In this document: piece by piece, positions 32,001 to 40,548 of the stretch | Numbering within the stretch: the stretch's first letter is position 1 | Layout: each line of letters opens with the position of its first letter | From: an uncultured Oscillospiraceae bacterium | GTDB lineage: Bacteria > Bacillota > Clostridia > Oscillospirales > Oscillospiraceae | Direction: 5' to 3' | DNA: 64,000 bases | Assembly (NCBI GenBank): GCA_934573735.1 | Contig: CAKTMC010000009.1 | Location: 25,574 to 89,573 of the forward strand | Made by a program: the position numbers and the translations under genes | Notes under the pieces: generated by a model | What the model saw: only the letters and a program-made list of their open reading frames with translations | What the model was told of the DNA's origin: nothing | Database searches by the model: none

Positions 32001-33256
32001 CGGTATTTTCCGGCATATCGCTTTTTTATCAAAATCTTCTGCAATTACTGCTCTTTGTAATGCTGCTTGCGGAGCTGTATCTGCTCATTGAGAAAATCTC
32101 GCACCGAGCGCCGGGGCAGCTTTGCCTTGCGTCGAGCATTATGCTTACGCTGAATTTCCTGCTCCTGCTTTTCCTTGCGCGCGAACGGCATGACGTGCCG
32201 CCGAGCGAGATAGCGGAGCACATACCATGGACGGTGGTTGCAATAGTCGTGCTTTTGTCGGCGGAGCATATCGCCATAGACTTCCCGATGGAGAAAAGCC
32301 GCGCGGCGGCGACGCTGTCCGCAGCGTCCATCGTGGAGGCGACAAACGACGTGCCCATGGGAGTATGCTTTTCAAACCCCACGGGGCGCATAATCCTGTG
32401 CAATAATAAGCTTCGTGTTCTTGCAAATCAGCTCACCGGCGGCTATCCGCAGATGATGGAGGAGCTTACACGGGCGCTGGACGCGCCACCCGAGACGGTG
32501 ACGCGCCTGCCCGACGGGAAGCTGCGCTTTTCGGACGGCTGCGTATATAATTTTCAGTATATCGGGCTTACGGTCGGCGGCGAGAGCGGCTGGCATCAGC
32601 TCATGGCGCAAAACGTCACGGAGCAGGTGGAGATAAACGAGCAGCTTGCCCGCGAAAACGAGAAGCTCAAGAAAACAAACGCAAGACTGCAAAAAATGCA
32701 TGAGCGCATGGCGGACGATATCCGCGAAAAGGAGAGCCTGCAATTCAAGGTCTATATACATGACAGCATGGGCAGGAGCCTTTTGAGTATTCAGGATATC
32801 ATGAACAGCGGCGAGGAGACGGAGAAAAAGCTGAAATCGCTCAAGGAGGCGGTCGCGGTGCTCTCCGGCAGCCGCCCCGAGTTTGACGACAGCATACAGA
32901 AGGTCATTCAAAGCTCCGCAGAGCTTGGCGTAAGGGTGCTGCTGTCCGGCTATCTTCCGAGCGGGACACGGGTCGAGGCGCTGACCGTGCAGGCGGTGCG
33001 GGAATGTGTGACAAACTGCATCCGCCACGCAAAGGGCAATGAGGTGAGGGTAGACATTAAAAACTACGCCCAGATATACACCGTGACCATAAGCAATAAC
33101 GGCGAAAAGCCGAGGAGCGCCGTCACCGAGGGCAGCGGACTGACCGGTCTGCGCCGCAGTGTGGAGTCGGCGGGCGGCGAGATGAGGATATCGCACTCTC
33201 CGGCCTTCGCGCTGATTTTGAACCTGCCGGGAAAGGAGAACGAGGACTATGATTAA
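31997..33256 (+). CDS. Sensor histidine kinase (HisKA_3/NarX-like type)
   Basis: 419-aa kinase. Three transmembrane helices (about 8-32, 42-57, 75-88) precede a PAS-like sensor domain (about 112-210), a coiled coil (about 215-250) and a phosphoacceptor in YIHDSMGRSLL, the short HD motif of HisKA_3 kinases. The HATPase has N box ECVTNCIRHAKGN and G box GSGLTGLRRSV. The start overlaps the preceding sensor gene (ATGA), and its last codons overlap the response regulator start by 8 bases, so all three are coupled. The signal is unknown; downstream envelope genes suggest cell-surface stress. Confidence 0.85.
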   Translation: MTVFSGISLFYQNLLQLLLFVMLLAELYLLIEKISHRAPGQLCLASSIMLTLNFLLLLFLARERHDVPPSEIAEHIPWTVVAIVVLLSAEHIAIDFPMEKSRAAATLSAASIVEATNDVPMGVCFSNPTGRIILCNNKLRVLANQLTGGYPQMMEELTRALDAPPETVTRLPDGKLRFSDGCVYNFQYIGLTVGGESGWHQLMAQNVTEQVEINEQLARENEKLKKTNARLQKMHERMADDIREKESLQFKVYIHDSMGRSLLSIQDIMNSGEETEKKLKSLKEAVAVLSGSRPEFDDSIQKVIQSSAELGVRVLLSGYLPSGTRVEALTVQAVRECVTNCIRHAKGNEVRVDIKNYAQIYTVTISNNGEKPRSAVTEGSGLTGLRRSVESAGGEMRISHSPAFALILNLPGKENEDYD

Positions 33257-33890
33257 CACCCTGCTTGTCGAGGACGACCTGTATATACAAAGGCATTTTG
33301 TCGAGCGCTTTTCCGAGGAAGAGGATATACGCATCGTCGCCGCCGTGCGGGACGCATTCGAGGCGGAAGGACTATGCGGTCAGGGGGGCATCGACCTTGT
33401 GCTCATGGATGTGCTGACGCTGCACAAGCATTCCGGGCTTGCCGCCGGTAAGCGCATAAGGGAGGCGTATCCGAATATCAAGGTGCTTATCGTTACCTCC
33501 CTTGTAGACCCCGAGGTCTTGCAGCAGGCAAGACGCGGCTGCGCGGACAGCCTGTGGTATAAGGACCACGGCACGGACGCGATTATGGACGTGATACGCC
33601 GCACGATGGCGGGGGAGCGGGTCTTTCCGAGCTTTTCTCCCTCCGTCGAGATGAAAAGGTGTATGTCCGAGGATTTTACCCCCGCCCAGATAGAAATTCT
33701 GCGCGCCTTTATAAAGGGCTATACCTACCGCGAGATTGCGGAGAAGTTCAATCTCTCGGTGAGCGGCGTGCGATATAATATCGCCGAGATGGTGAGGATA
33801 GGCGGCTTTAAGAACAAGGAAGAGCTGACCACCGTGGCAATTGAAAATAAGCTTGTCGTCACGACGCTTGACGACGGCGAGACAGAATAA
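33249..33890 (+). CDS. Response regulator, NarL/LuxR family
   Basis: 213 aa: receiver domain (1-120) with acidic pair EDD (8-10), phosphoacceptor Asp in LVLMDVLT (about residue 55) and Lys in WYKDHG, then a C-terminal LuxR-type helix-turn-helix (about 141-200: FTPAQIEILRAFIKGYTYREIAEKF). The recognition helix part reads VSGVRYNIAEMV. It overlaps the kinase gene and has an AAAGGAG site. A candidate target is the inverted repeat at 34211-34226 in front of the next gene, but that is only positional. Confidence 0.9.
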   Translation: MINTLLVEDDLYIQRHFVERFSEEEDIRIVAAVRDAFEAEGLCGQGGIDLVLMDVLTLHKHSGLAAGKRIREAYPNIKVLIVTSLVDPEVLQQARRGCADSLWYKDHGTDAIMDVIRRTMAGERVFPSFSPSVEMKRCMSEDFTPAQIEILRAFIKGYTYREIAEKFNLSVSGVRYNIAEMVRIGGFKNKEELTTVAIENKLVVTTLDDGETE

Positions 33891-33891
33891 G

Positions 33892-34111
33892 CTTGAGCTC
33901 CCGAGAAAAAATTCTCGGGAGCTCAGCCTGTAGACAAAGTTACCGGCAATGCATAGAATTGCATGGGGAGAGTGCAGAGAGGGGACGGGAGTCCCCTTTC
34001 TGCGTTCAATCCGAGCTTATTCAGGAGTATTTTTGAATGCTCCTGAATAAGTTTTCAAGGCGTCGAACTTTGTCGACGCCTTGAGCTCCCGAGAAAAAAT
34101 TCTCGGGAGCT
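33892..34111 (+). repeat. 160-bp structured repeat, copy B, flanked by duplicated terminator hairpins
   Basis: 33924-34083 matches copy A at 30062 over its whole length, with paired changes in its stems (CAAGGCGTCGA with TCGACGCCTTG here). It is bracketed by two identical 32-base segments (33892-33923 and 34080-34111), each a GAGCTCCCGAGAA/TTCTCGGGAGC hairpin. The second is followed by a T run and can terminate the regulator operon. The rest of this 409-base gap holds the promoter at 34226. Confidence 0.85.
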
Positions 34112-34210
34112 TATTTTTCGGCAATTCTAATGATTTTCAACAAGATATTTATGCGAAACGCTGAAACACGGCGAGATAAATTTGAGCTTCTGAGCAAAAT
34201 CCACAACATA

Positions 34211-34226
34211 CTGACACAAGTGTCAG
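34211..34226. promoter_or_regulatory. Inverted-repeat operator candidate CTGACAC-AA-GTGTCAG
   Basis: Perfect 16-base inverted repeat, CTGACACAAGTGTCAG, touching the -35 of the next promoter. The position suits an activator or repressor site for that promoter. Confidence 0.55.
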
Positions 34227-34254
34227 TGACAAAAGGGGAGAGTGCCGCTATAAT
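34226..34254 (+). promoter_or_regulatory. SigA-type promoter of the receiver-like gene
   Basis: GTGACA (34226-34231), 17-base spacer, TATAAT (34249-34254), about 45 bases before the GTG start. Confidence 0.65.
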
Positions 34255-34299
34255 TATTGATGTGAAAGTTTAAGCAAAAGCGGAGGTGACGAAGGAGAA

Positions 34300-34683
34300 G
34301 TGAAAAGAATAGTTTTGGATATGCAGAGCACCTTGTATGCAAGGCAGATGGAGCGGGCGCTTTTGCAGGAGCTTGACAACTGGCAGGTCGTTATCGCCGA
34401 GGAGCCGAGTCTTACGGCGGATATCTGCAAAACGCATATGCCGAGCGTCCTTTTGATGGAGGTCACCTGCTACACTCCGTGGAGACTGTCCGAGCGCATG
34501 GAGGTACGCAGCAAGGTGAAAAGGAATTGTCCCGACTGTAAGATCATTCTCACCGTCGAGGAGCGGGCGGATAAGGAGCTTGCAGAGCAGGTCAAGGCCG
34601 CCAAAAGGGATGGGCTGATAGATGCGTTTATCTTCCTGTCCATGACTGATAAGTATCTTCCGGCGCTGCTGGATACGTTGTGA
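34300..34683 (+). CDS. Receiver-like protein with an atypical phosphoacceptor site
   Basis: 127 aa, alpha/beta, the size of a single receiver domain: short hydrophobic strand KRIVLDM, then VVIAEE, VLLMEVTCY, CKIILTVEE and AFIFLSM at regular spacing. Where a receiver has its phosphorylated Asp (end of strand 3, LLMD), this protein has Glu (LLMEV), and the first acidic pair is also reduced, so it is probably a pseudo-receiver locked in one state. There is no output domain. It starts with GTG after AAGGAGAA. It lies between the two-component operon and the envelope run, with its own promoter and operator-like palindrome. The family call is from pattern only. Confidence 0.6.
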   Translation: MKRIVLDMQSTLYARQMERALLQELDNWQVVIAEEPSLTADICKTHMPSVLLMEVTCYTPWRLSERMEVRSKVKRNCPDCKIILTVEERADKELAEQVKAAKRDGLIDAFIFLSMTDKYLPALLDTL

Positions 34684-34697
34684 AAAGAGGTAATGAG

Positions 34698-35552
34698 ATG
34701 AGAAAAATCACCTGTGCGCTGCTGGCACTGCTGATTGTGGCGGCACTCCTGCCTATAAGCGCTGCCGCAGCCTGCGACCATAGCTTTTATCAGGCCGAGG
34801 CGTACAAGGCCACCTGTACCGAGGACGGATATTATATCCTGCGCTGTTCAAAGTGCGGATATGAGGAAAAGTACGTCACCGAATATGCCTACGGGCATAA
34901 CTGGGTGGAGTTCAGCCGAGAGCCTGCAAGCTGCATGAGCGAGGGCATGATAGCCTATAGATGCGGAAACTGTGGAGAGTTCGGCAAAACCGAGACGATA
35001 CCCCGCCAGCCGCACAGCTTCGGAAGCTGGTTTGTGACCACGCCCGCAAGCTGCTATGATGAGGGCATAAAGACCCGCGAGTGCAGCTATTGCGGCGTGA
35101 CCGAGAGAGCGTCTGTCCCCAGAACTCAGCATAATTATGTGTTCGCCTACGTCATGTCGCAGCCGACGACGACAAGCGAGGGCTATGAAGTCTATGTGTG
35201 CAGCATTTGCGAGACGGAGTATGTAAAAACTCTCCCGAAGCTCAGCGGCGGCACTACGGCGACACCGCCCCCGGCGCTCACTCCGGAGCCTACGCAGTCA
35301 CCGGAGCCGACGGAGACGCCTGACGATAAGAGCGCCGACAAGGAGCGCGCCGAGAGAGCGGACGGCAAGAAGGGCGTAAACGGCAAGCTCGGCAAGGGCA
35401 CACCCGGCGAAGCGGATGCAGCGACCGGCATAGAAGCGCCGAGCGCGAAGGGCTCAGTCTCCGTCTGGGCGATAATCATGGCTGCAGTTGGAGTTCTGGC
35501 GGCGATAGCGGCGGGAATAGTGTTTTTTGTGAGAAAGCGCAAGAGAAGCTGA
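34698..35552 (+). CDS. Secreted, membrane-anchored protein with cysteine-pair repeats
   Basis: 284 aa. Signal peptide 1-24 (ends AAA-C), then four tandem repeats of about 35-40 residues (about 25-180), each with the pattern ATC/ASC..EG...Y.C..CG....T, giving CxxC pairs. A Pro/Thr/Glu-rich stalk (about 190-225), a charged spacer and a C-terminal transmembrane helix (about 253-278) with an RKRKRS tail complete it. The repeats resemble the Cys-pair repeats in many Clostridial surface proteins. It starts at 34698 with AGAGG 7 bases upstream. Its role is unknown; surface-exposed repeats that bind metal or form disulfides are plausible. Confidence 0.75.
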   Translation: MRKITCALLALLIVAALLPISAAAACDHSFYQAEAYKATCTEDGYYILRCSKCGYEEKYVTEYAYGHNWVEFSREPASCMSEGMIAYRCGNCGEFGKTETIPRQPHSFGSWFVTTPASCYDEGIKTRECSYCGVTERASVPRTQHNYVFAYVMSQPTTTSEGYEVYVCSICETEYVKTLPKLSGGTTATPPPALTPEPTQSPEPTETPDDKSADKERAERADGKKGVNGKLGKGTPGEADAATGIEAPSAKGSVSVWAIIMAAVGVLAAIAAGIVFFVRKRKRS

Positions 35553-35616
35553 CAAACGGCCGCAGGCCGTCAAGAACATAAAAAATAATTTATAATAATT
35601 AAGGAGACAACAGATT

Positions 35617-37047
35617 ATGGGACTTATTCAGGCAGCAATGGGTGCAGCGGGCGGCGTATTGGCCGACCAGTGGAGAGAATATTTTTACTGTGAGTCTATT
35701 CCCGAGAGCGTGATGGCCGTCAAGGGTCAGCGCAGAGTCACGGGCAGGGGCAGCAACAAGGGCGTTGACAACATCATCTCCAACGGCTCTATCATCGCAG
35801 TTGCCGACGGACAGTGCATGATGATCGTCGAGCAGGGCAAGATAGTCGAGCTTTGCGCGGAGCCCGGTGAATTTGTCTACGATACCTCGACCGAGCCTTC
35901 GATTTTCTCCGGCGACCTCGGCGATGCGCTGATGGCGACCTTTAAGAACATCGGCAAGCGCTTTACCTTCGGCGGCGAGGCACCCAAGGATCAGCGCGTG
36001 TATTACTTCAACACCAAGGAGCTTATCGGCAATAAGTACGGCACTCCCTCTCCCGTGCCCTTCCGTGTCGTTGACCAGAGCGCGGGCATAGATATAGACA
36101 TCTCCATTCGCTGCTTCGGCGAATACAGCTACCGCATCGCAAACCCCATCCTCTTCTATACAAACGTCTGCGGCAACGTGAGCGAGTCCTACACCCGCGA
36201 CAAGCTGGAGGGTCAGCTCAAGACCGAGCTTCTGACCGCGCTTCAGCCCGCGTTTGCAAAGATTTCCGACATGGGCATAAGATACAGCGCCCTGCCCGGT
36301 CATACCCTTGAGCTTTCTCAGGCGCTCAACGAGGTGCTCTCCGGCAAGTGGCGTGACCTGCGCGGTCTTGAGATAGTCTCCTTCGGCGTGTCCAGCGTAA
36401 AGGCCAGCGAGGAGGACGAGCAGATGCTCAAGCAGATGCAGCAGGCAAAGGCGTATATGAACCCCGGCATGGCGGCGGCAAACCTTGCCAGAGCGCAGGC
36501 TACCGCGATGCAGGATGCGGCGAACAATCAGGGCGGCGCCGCAATGGCGTTTATGGGTATGAACATGGCGCAGAACGCCGGCGGCTTCAATGCTCAGCAG
36601 CTCTACCAGATGGGCGCGCAGCAGCCCGCGGCGCAGCCGGTTCAGCAGCCCGCAGCACCGGCAAATCCCGCTCCGGCGGCAAACGCATGGGTCTGTGCCT
36701 GCGGCGCAACGGCAACGGGCAAGTTCTGCCCCGAGTGCGGCGCGAAGAAGCCGGAGCCCAAGCCCGCGGCCGAGGGCTGGAAATGCCCGCAGTGCGGCGC
36801 AGCGGCGACGGGTAAGTTCTGCCCCGAGTGCGGCACGAAGAAGCCGGAGGCTCAGCCCGAGGGCTGGACCTGCTCCTGCGGCGCGGTGAACAAGGGCAAA
36901 TTCTGCGCCGAGTGCGGCAAGCCCAAGCCCGCCGCAGCCCCGCAGTACAAGTGCGATAAGTGCGGCTGGGAGCCGGAGGACCCGAGACACCCGCCCAAGT
37001 TCTGCCCCGAATGCGGAGACCCCTTTGACACCGGGGACATAGTGTGA
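35617..37047 (+). CDS. SPFH-domain protein with C-terminal zinc ribbons (YdjI-like)
   Basis: 476 aa. Residues about 20-300 are the SPFH/virion-core-like domain found in B. subtilis YdjI, ending in a helical Ala/Met-rich segment. Four zinc ribbons follow (about 354-475), each CxxCG/CxCG ... CPECG or CAECG. YdjI is a soluble scaffold that is brought to the membrane by YdjG and YdjH and that recruits the phage-shock protein PspA under envelope stress. Homologues of YdjG (40549) and YdjH (41690) are downstream, so the module is present, but no pspA is in the window. An AAGGAGA site precedes the ATG. Confidence 0.88.
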   Translation: MGLIQAAMGAAGGVLADQWREYFYCESIPESVMAVKGQRRVTGRGSNKGVDNIISNGSIIAVADGQCMMIVEQGKIVELCAEPGEFVYDTSTEPSIFSGDLGDALMATFKNIGKRFTFGGEAPKDQRVYYFNTKELIGNKYGTPSPVPFRVVDQSAGIDIDISIRCFGEYSYRIANPILFYTNVCGNVSESYTRDKLEGQLKTELLTALQPAFAKISDMGIRYSALPGHTLELSQALNEVLSGKWRDLRGLEIVSFGVSSVKASEEDEQMLKQMQQAKAYMNPGMAAANLARAQATAMQDAANNQGGAAMAFMGMNMAQNAGGFNAQQLYQMGAQQPAAQPVQQPAAPANPAPAANAWVCACGATATGKFCPECGAKKPEPKPAAEGWKCPQCGAAATGKFCPECGTKKPEAQPEGWTCSCGAVNKGKFCAECGKPKPAAAPQYKCDKCGWEPEDPRHPPKFCPECGDPFDTGDIV

Positions 37048-37253
37048 GCAAGCTCTGGCGCAGGCTCCTTGCGGCTCTGGTGATTATTGCCCTGCTCGTC
37101 CTGATTTTCTGTGTGCTTTTCCGCGTCTTTGTCACAAACCGGATCATGGACGGCGGCTGCGGGATGGAAAACCCGGACATCAGGAGAGCAGAGGCAAAGC
37201 TGCCCGCCTCGGACGCGGAGGAGCTAAGCTTGCGGGAGGATATAAATAATTAA
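37044..37253 (+). CDS. Small single-pass membrane protein
   Basis: 69 aa: basic start (MSKLWRR), one transmembrane helix (about 8-31), then a short polar tail with a GGCG motif. The GTG start overlaps the stop of the SPFH gene (GTGA), so translation is coupled. It is not a known family. By position it could help tether the SPFH protein to the membrane, an inference. Confidence 0.65.
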   Translation: MSKLWRRLLAALVIIALLVLIFCVLFRVFVTNRIMDGGCGMENPDIRRAEAKLPASDAEELSLREDINN

Positions 37254-37276
37254 AATACTATATAGGAGGAAACGCT

Positions 37277-37687
37277 GTGAAGGGAAGCAAATTTCTCAAG
37301 GTCACCGGAATACTGATGATAATAGGCTCGGCGATGGTCATACTGCTCGGCGTTATAGTCGCGGGCTTCGGCGCGCTTGTAGCCGGAATTGGCGCTGCCT
37401 CCGGGCTTACGGGCAATTACTTTCTGGCTCTGCTTGCAACGCTTGTAGGCGGCATATGCCATCTTGTCGCGGGCATCATGGGAGTCAAGCACTGCAAAAA
37501 CCCTCAAAAAGCCAAGCAGCTTATAATATGGGGCGTGCTCGTCGTGCTTTTCGGCATCCAGATCATCGTCATGAACCTGTATAACGGCGGCTTCGACTCC
37601 AAGGCGCTCATGTCCGGGCTTGCCGGACTTGTAATTCCGGGGCTGTATATCTACGGCGCGGTGCTCAATTTCCGCGAGCTGAATTGA
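37277..37687 (+). CDS. Four-helix membrane protein of unknown function
   Basis: 136 aa, mostly hydrophobic with four helices (about 8-33, 45-70, 80-102, 112-130). The GTG start at 37277 follows AGGAGG by 7 bases. The glycine-rich first half (GAGFGALVAGIG-like) resembles small DUF-type membrane proteins common beside SPFH/zinc-ribbon operons in Clostridia. I do not recognise a named family. Confidence 0.7.
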   Translation: MKGSKFLKVTGILMIIGSAMVILLGVIVAGFGALVAGIGAASGLTGNYFLALLATLVGGICHLVAGIMGVKHCKNPQKAKQLIIWGVLVVLFGIQIIVMNLYNGGFDSKALMSGLAGLVIPGLYIYGAVLNFRELN

Positions 37688-37735
37688 AGGCATAAAATAA
37701 TAATAAAAAAATAATATAAAGGAGGCAGCCGCCTT

Positions 37736-38506
37736 ATGGGACTGTTTGATAAAAAATACTGCGACGTCTGCGGGGAGAGGATAGGGCTTCTCGGAAACCG
37801 CAAGCTGGAGGACGGGAACTTGTGTAAGGACTGTGCCCGTAAGCTGTCTCCGTGGTTCTCGGAGCGCCGCAACAGCAGCGTAAACGAGATAAAGCGGCAG
37901 CTTGAATACCGTGAGGAAAACCGCGGCCGCGTTGAGGCCTTTCACATCACGCGGACGCTCGGCAGCGGCACAAAGCTTTTGCTGGACGAGGACGCGGGAC
38001 TGTTCATGGTCACAAGCGCGAAGAATATCGCGGAGGCAAACCCGGACGTGCTGGCGCTGTCGGACGTTACCGGCTGCACTCTGGACGTTGAGGAGAGCAG
38101 TAAGGAGCTTTTGCACGAGGATAAGGACGGAAACGAGGTCAGCTATAATCCGCCGCGCTATGAGTATTCCTATGACTTCTACATAATCGTCAACGTCAAT
38201 AACCCCTACTTCAATGAGATGCGCTTCCGCATCAATCCGAGCTCCGTGGAGATAAGCCCGCCCCCGTCCATTCGCCCCGGAGTGACCCTGCGCTTCAACC
38301 CCGAGACTAACGCGGAATATAAAAAGTATAAGCAGCTTGGGGAGGAGATACGGCAAATTCTCGTGAAGGTACGGGATGATGCCAGAGAGAAGATAGAACA
38401 GGCCGCCGCGCCCAAAACGGCAGTAAGCTGCCCCTACTGCGGCGCGACGACTACACCGGACGCAAGCGGCTGCTGCGAATACTGCGGCGGCGCGCTGATG
38501 GGATGA
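37736..38506 (+). CDS. DUF4428-type zinc-finger protein
   Basis: 256 aa. It begins with a zinc finger (CDVCGERIG ... CKDCARKLSPW, residues 9-40), the usual start of DUF4428 proteins. A beta-rich domain follows (about 60-190, with ITRTLGSGTKLLLDED and a later FYIIVNVNNPYF segment), then a helix and a C-terminal zinc ribbon (CPYCGATT..CEYCGG). It has no membrane segment. Such proteins occur next to SPFH/zinc-ribbon membrane-stress clusters. The GGAGG site for its ATG is strong. Function unknown. Confidence 0.8.
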   Translation: MGLFDKKYCDVCGERIGLLGNRKLEDGNLCKDCARKLSPWFSERRNSSVNEIKRQLEYREENRGRVEAFHITRTLGSGTKLLLDEDAGLFMVTSAKNIAEANPDVLALSDVTGCTLDVEESSKELLHEDKDGNEVSYNPPRYEYSYDFYIIVNVNNPYFNEMRFRINPSSVEISPPPSIRPGVTLRFNPETNAEYKKYKQLGEEIRQILVKVRDDAREKIEQAAAPKTAVSCPYCGATTTPDASGCCEYCGGALMG

Positions 38507-38583
38507 TTGCCGGGACGGATCTTGTTTTCCGGTTACGGCCGCATCAGGCTTTATTGGAAATGACTTAGGAGGAATTTACTGAA

Positions 38584-40461
38584 ATGAAAAAGAGAAAGAC
38601 CAGACTGCTTTGCCTGCTCCTTACGCTTGCAATGGCGCTCACGCTCTGCGCCTGCGGCGGGGATAAGGCATCGTCAGACCCGAACCACATCGTCCTTGAG
38701 GACTGCACGCTCGACTATAAGGGCGCGGTTCTCACTCAGGACTCGGTAGGAAACGACACAATAGTTATCACCCTCAGCTATACGAACACGGGCAAAAGCT
38801 CCGCGTCCTTCCTCTGGACGGTAGTTGAGAAGGGCTTCCAGAACGGCGAGGAGCTCGATATCGCAAGCATCTTTACAAATGAGGATACATATGAGACCGT
38901 GACCGACGGACAGTTCACCGAAATTCAGTCCGGCGCAAGCACCGACGTATGCCTTGCCTTTATCCTGCGCGATAAGGAGAGCAAGGTCGAGGTGGAGCTT
39001 TCGCAGATAATCGGCAAGAAGGTCGGCAAGCTCAGCATTGACCCCACGACCCTGAGCACCGAGCAGTTCGGCGGCAGCGGCAGCGGCTCGACCACGCTCA
39101 ACAAGACCGGCGACCCGCTGCTTGACTGGTGGAACGGTCAGTGGTACGGCTGGTGGATACTCACCGGCGGCACCGGCGCTTATGAGGAAATGAATAATAA
39201 CTGGTGGGACGTGTCCGGCATTATCGAAATAGGCTCTGACTACATGGGCACGGTCACGCTCTGGGATGAGGACTACTCGAGGAGCAATCCCATGGTCGAT
39301 GCAGCCGTCAGCCTGAACTCCGCCGGTACCGGCGAGCACGGCACGATGATGTCCGAGGGCGGCTGGTTTACGGATATACAGCTTGAACACGCCGACTGGA
39401 TAGTCGATCCGGGTCTGTCGGAGTTTGACGCGATGATATGCATTGACGGCTGGTACGAAAACGGCGACGATGAGTACAGATATGAGATATATCTGCGTCC
39501 CTGGGGAACCTACTGGGATGACGTGACGGAGGAGGGACGTCCCTATCTCTATGACGAGTGGTATATTCCTCTCATCGAGAAAAACGCCCTGATGCCGGAT
39601 GTTATCGGCGGTGAGGCTACGGAGTTTGCCGGCGGCGGCTCACAGGGCGGCGCTATAGGCGGCGAGGCGACGCAGACCGGCGCCACCGGCGGCGATTACG
39701 GCAAGTCGAACGCAAACGCGACCGGTCAGGTTTCCCGCGAGGTCATGGACAGAGCAATTCTCTCCCTCAAGGGCGACTTTATCTGGGATGACGTGAAGTA
39801 TGAGGATATCCGTGAGCTTCTCGGCACGGACGGCGTGCCCTACTCCAACTTTGACTCATGGCGTGCCGACCGCCATACCTATGAGTGGTTTGCGCCCGAG
39901 AGAGTTACCCTGCTTGTAGCCTTCAAGGTGGAAAACGGCGAGGAGATAAGCAATAGCTGGACCAGCGGAAGCTGGGACGGTCCGGAGTATGACGTGACCC
40001 CGGTGAAGCTCGGCAACCGCCCCGAGGGCAGCGGTAATATGATCGACCAGAGCGTCACGATAACCGACTCCCGTCAGAAGGTCGAGGCGACCGTGATGTT
40101 CAAGATACCCGAGGGCGCGTGGTGCGTCGATCCGGGCGTCCGCTCAAGCTTCCAGATAATCAACAACCCGACGACGGATAACGTGCCCTTCCGGACACCC
40201 TATATCAAGGTCGAGCTGTTTGACACCTCCGAAAGCCTCAATTACTATGAGAAGAACTTTGAAAACCTGACGGAGCTGGAGTCCAGAACGATCGACGGAG
40301 TCACCATGAACGGACGCAGCTATAAGAACGTCGGCATAGAATGGATAGAGTTCTACGGTCAGATACCGAGCGGCGGCTGGATAAGCATCAGGCTTGCCTA
40401 TATGAGCGCCGATCCCGGCTCCGATTGCAGCAATATACTCGACAGCATGAGCTTTAAGTAA
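38584..40461 (+). CDS. Large lipoprotein with an N-terminal DUF5067-like domain
   Basis: 625 aa. Signal peptide and lipobox LCAC (cysteine about residue 23). Residues about 30-150 resemble the DUF5067 Ig-like domain (VLEDCTLDYKG, TNTGKSSASF). A Gly/Ser-rich hinge leads to a second domain (about 175-335) with many Trp residues (LLDWWNGQWYGWW). A Gly/Ala/Thr-rich linker (about 340-375) precedes a C-terminal helix-rich and beta domain (about 380-625). It is anchored outside the membrane. A GGAGG site precedes the ATG. Substrate or partner is unknown. Confidence 0.75.
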   Translation: MKKRKTRLLCLLLTLAMALTLCACGGDKASSDPNHIVLEDCTLDYKGAVLTQDSVGNDTIVITLSYTNTGKSSASFLWTVVEKGFQNGEELDIASIFTNEDTYETVTDGQFTEIQSGASTDVCLAFILRDKESKVEVELSQIIGKKVGKLSIDPTTLSTEQFGGSGSGSTTLNKTGDPLLDWWNGQWYGWWILTGGTGAYEEMNNNWWDVSGIIEIGSDYMGTVTLWDEDYSRSNPMVDAAVSLNSAGTGEHGTMMSEGGWFTDIQLEHADWIVDPGLSEFDAMICIDGWYENGDDEYRYEIYLRPWGTYWDDVTEEGRPYLYDEWYIPLIEKNALMPDVIGGEATEFAGGGSQGGAIGGEATQTGATGGDYGKSNANATGQVSREVMDRAILSLKGDFIWDDVKYEDIRELLGTDGVPYSNFDSWRADRHTYEWFAPERVTLLVAFKVENGEEISNSWTSGSWDGPEYDVTPVKLGNRPEGSGNMIDQSVTITDSRQKVEATVMFKIPEGAWCVDPGVRSSFQIINNPTTDNVPFRTPYIKVELFDTSESLNYYEKNFENLTELESRTIDGVTMNGRSYKNVGIEWIEFYGQIPSGGWISIRLAYMSADPGSDCSNILDSMSFK

Positions 40462-40471
40462 AATAATACTT

Positions 40472-40505
40472 CCTCTTGATTTGTCCTCCGGGGCAAATCA
40501 AGAGG
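40472..40505 (+). other. Intra-operon hairpin without a T run
   Basis: Perfect 12-bp stem CCTCTTGATTTG (40472-40483) with CAAATCAAGAGG (40494-40505), loop of 10. It has no T run, so it more likely stabilises the upstream message or acts as a weak attenuator than ends transcription. Confidence 0.6.
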
Positions 40506-40548
40506 GGACCCGCCGCAGCGCTCGGCGAGATATGGAAGGAAAGATAAG

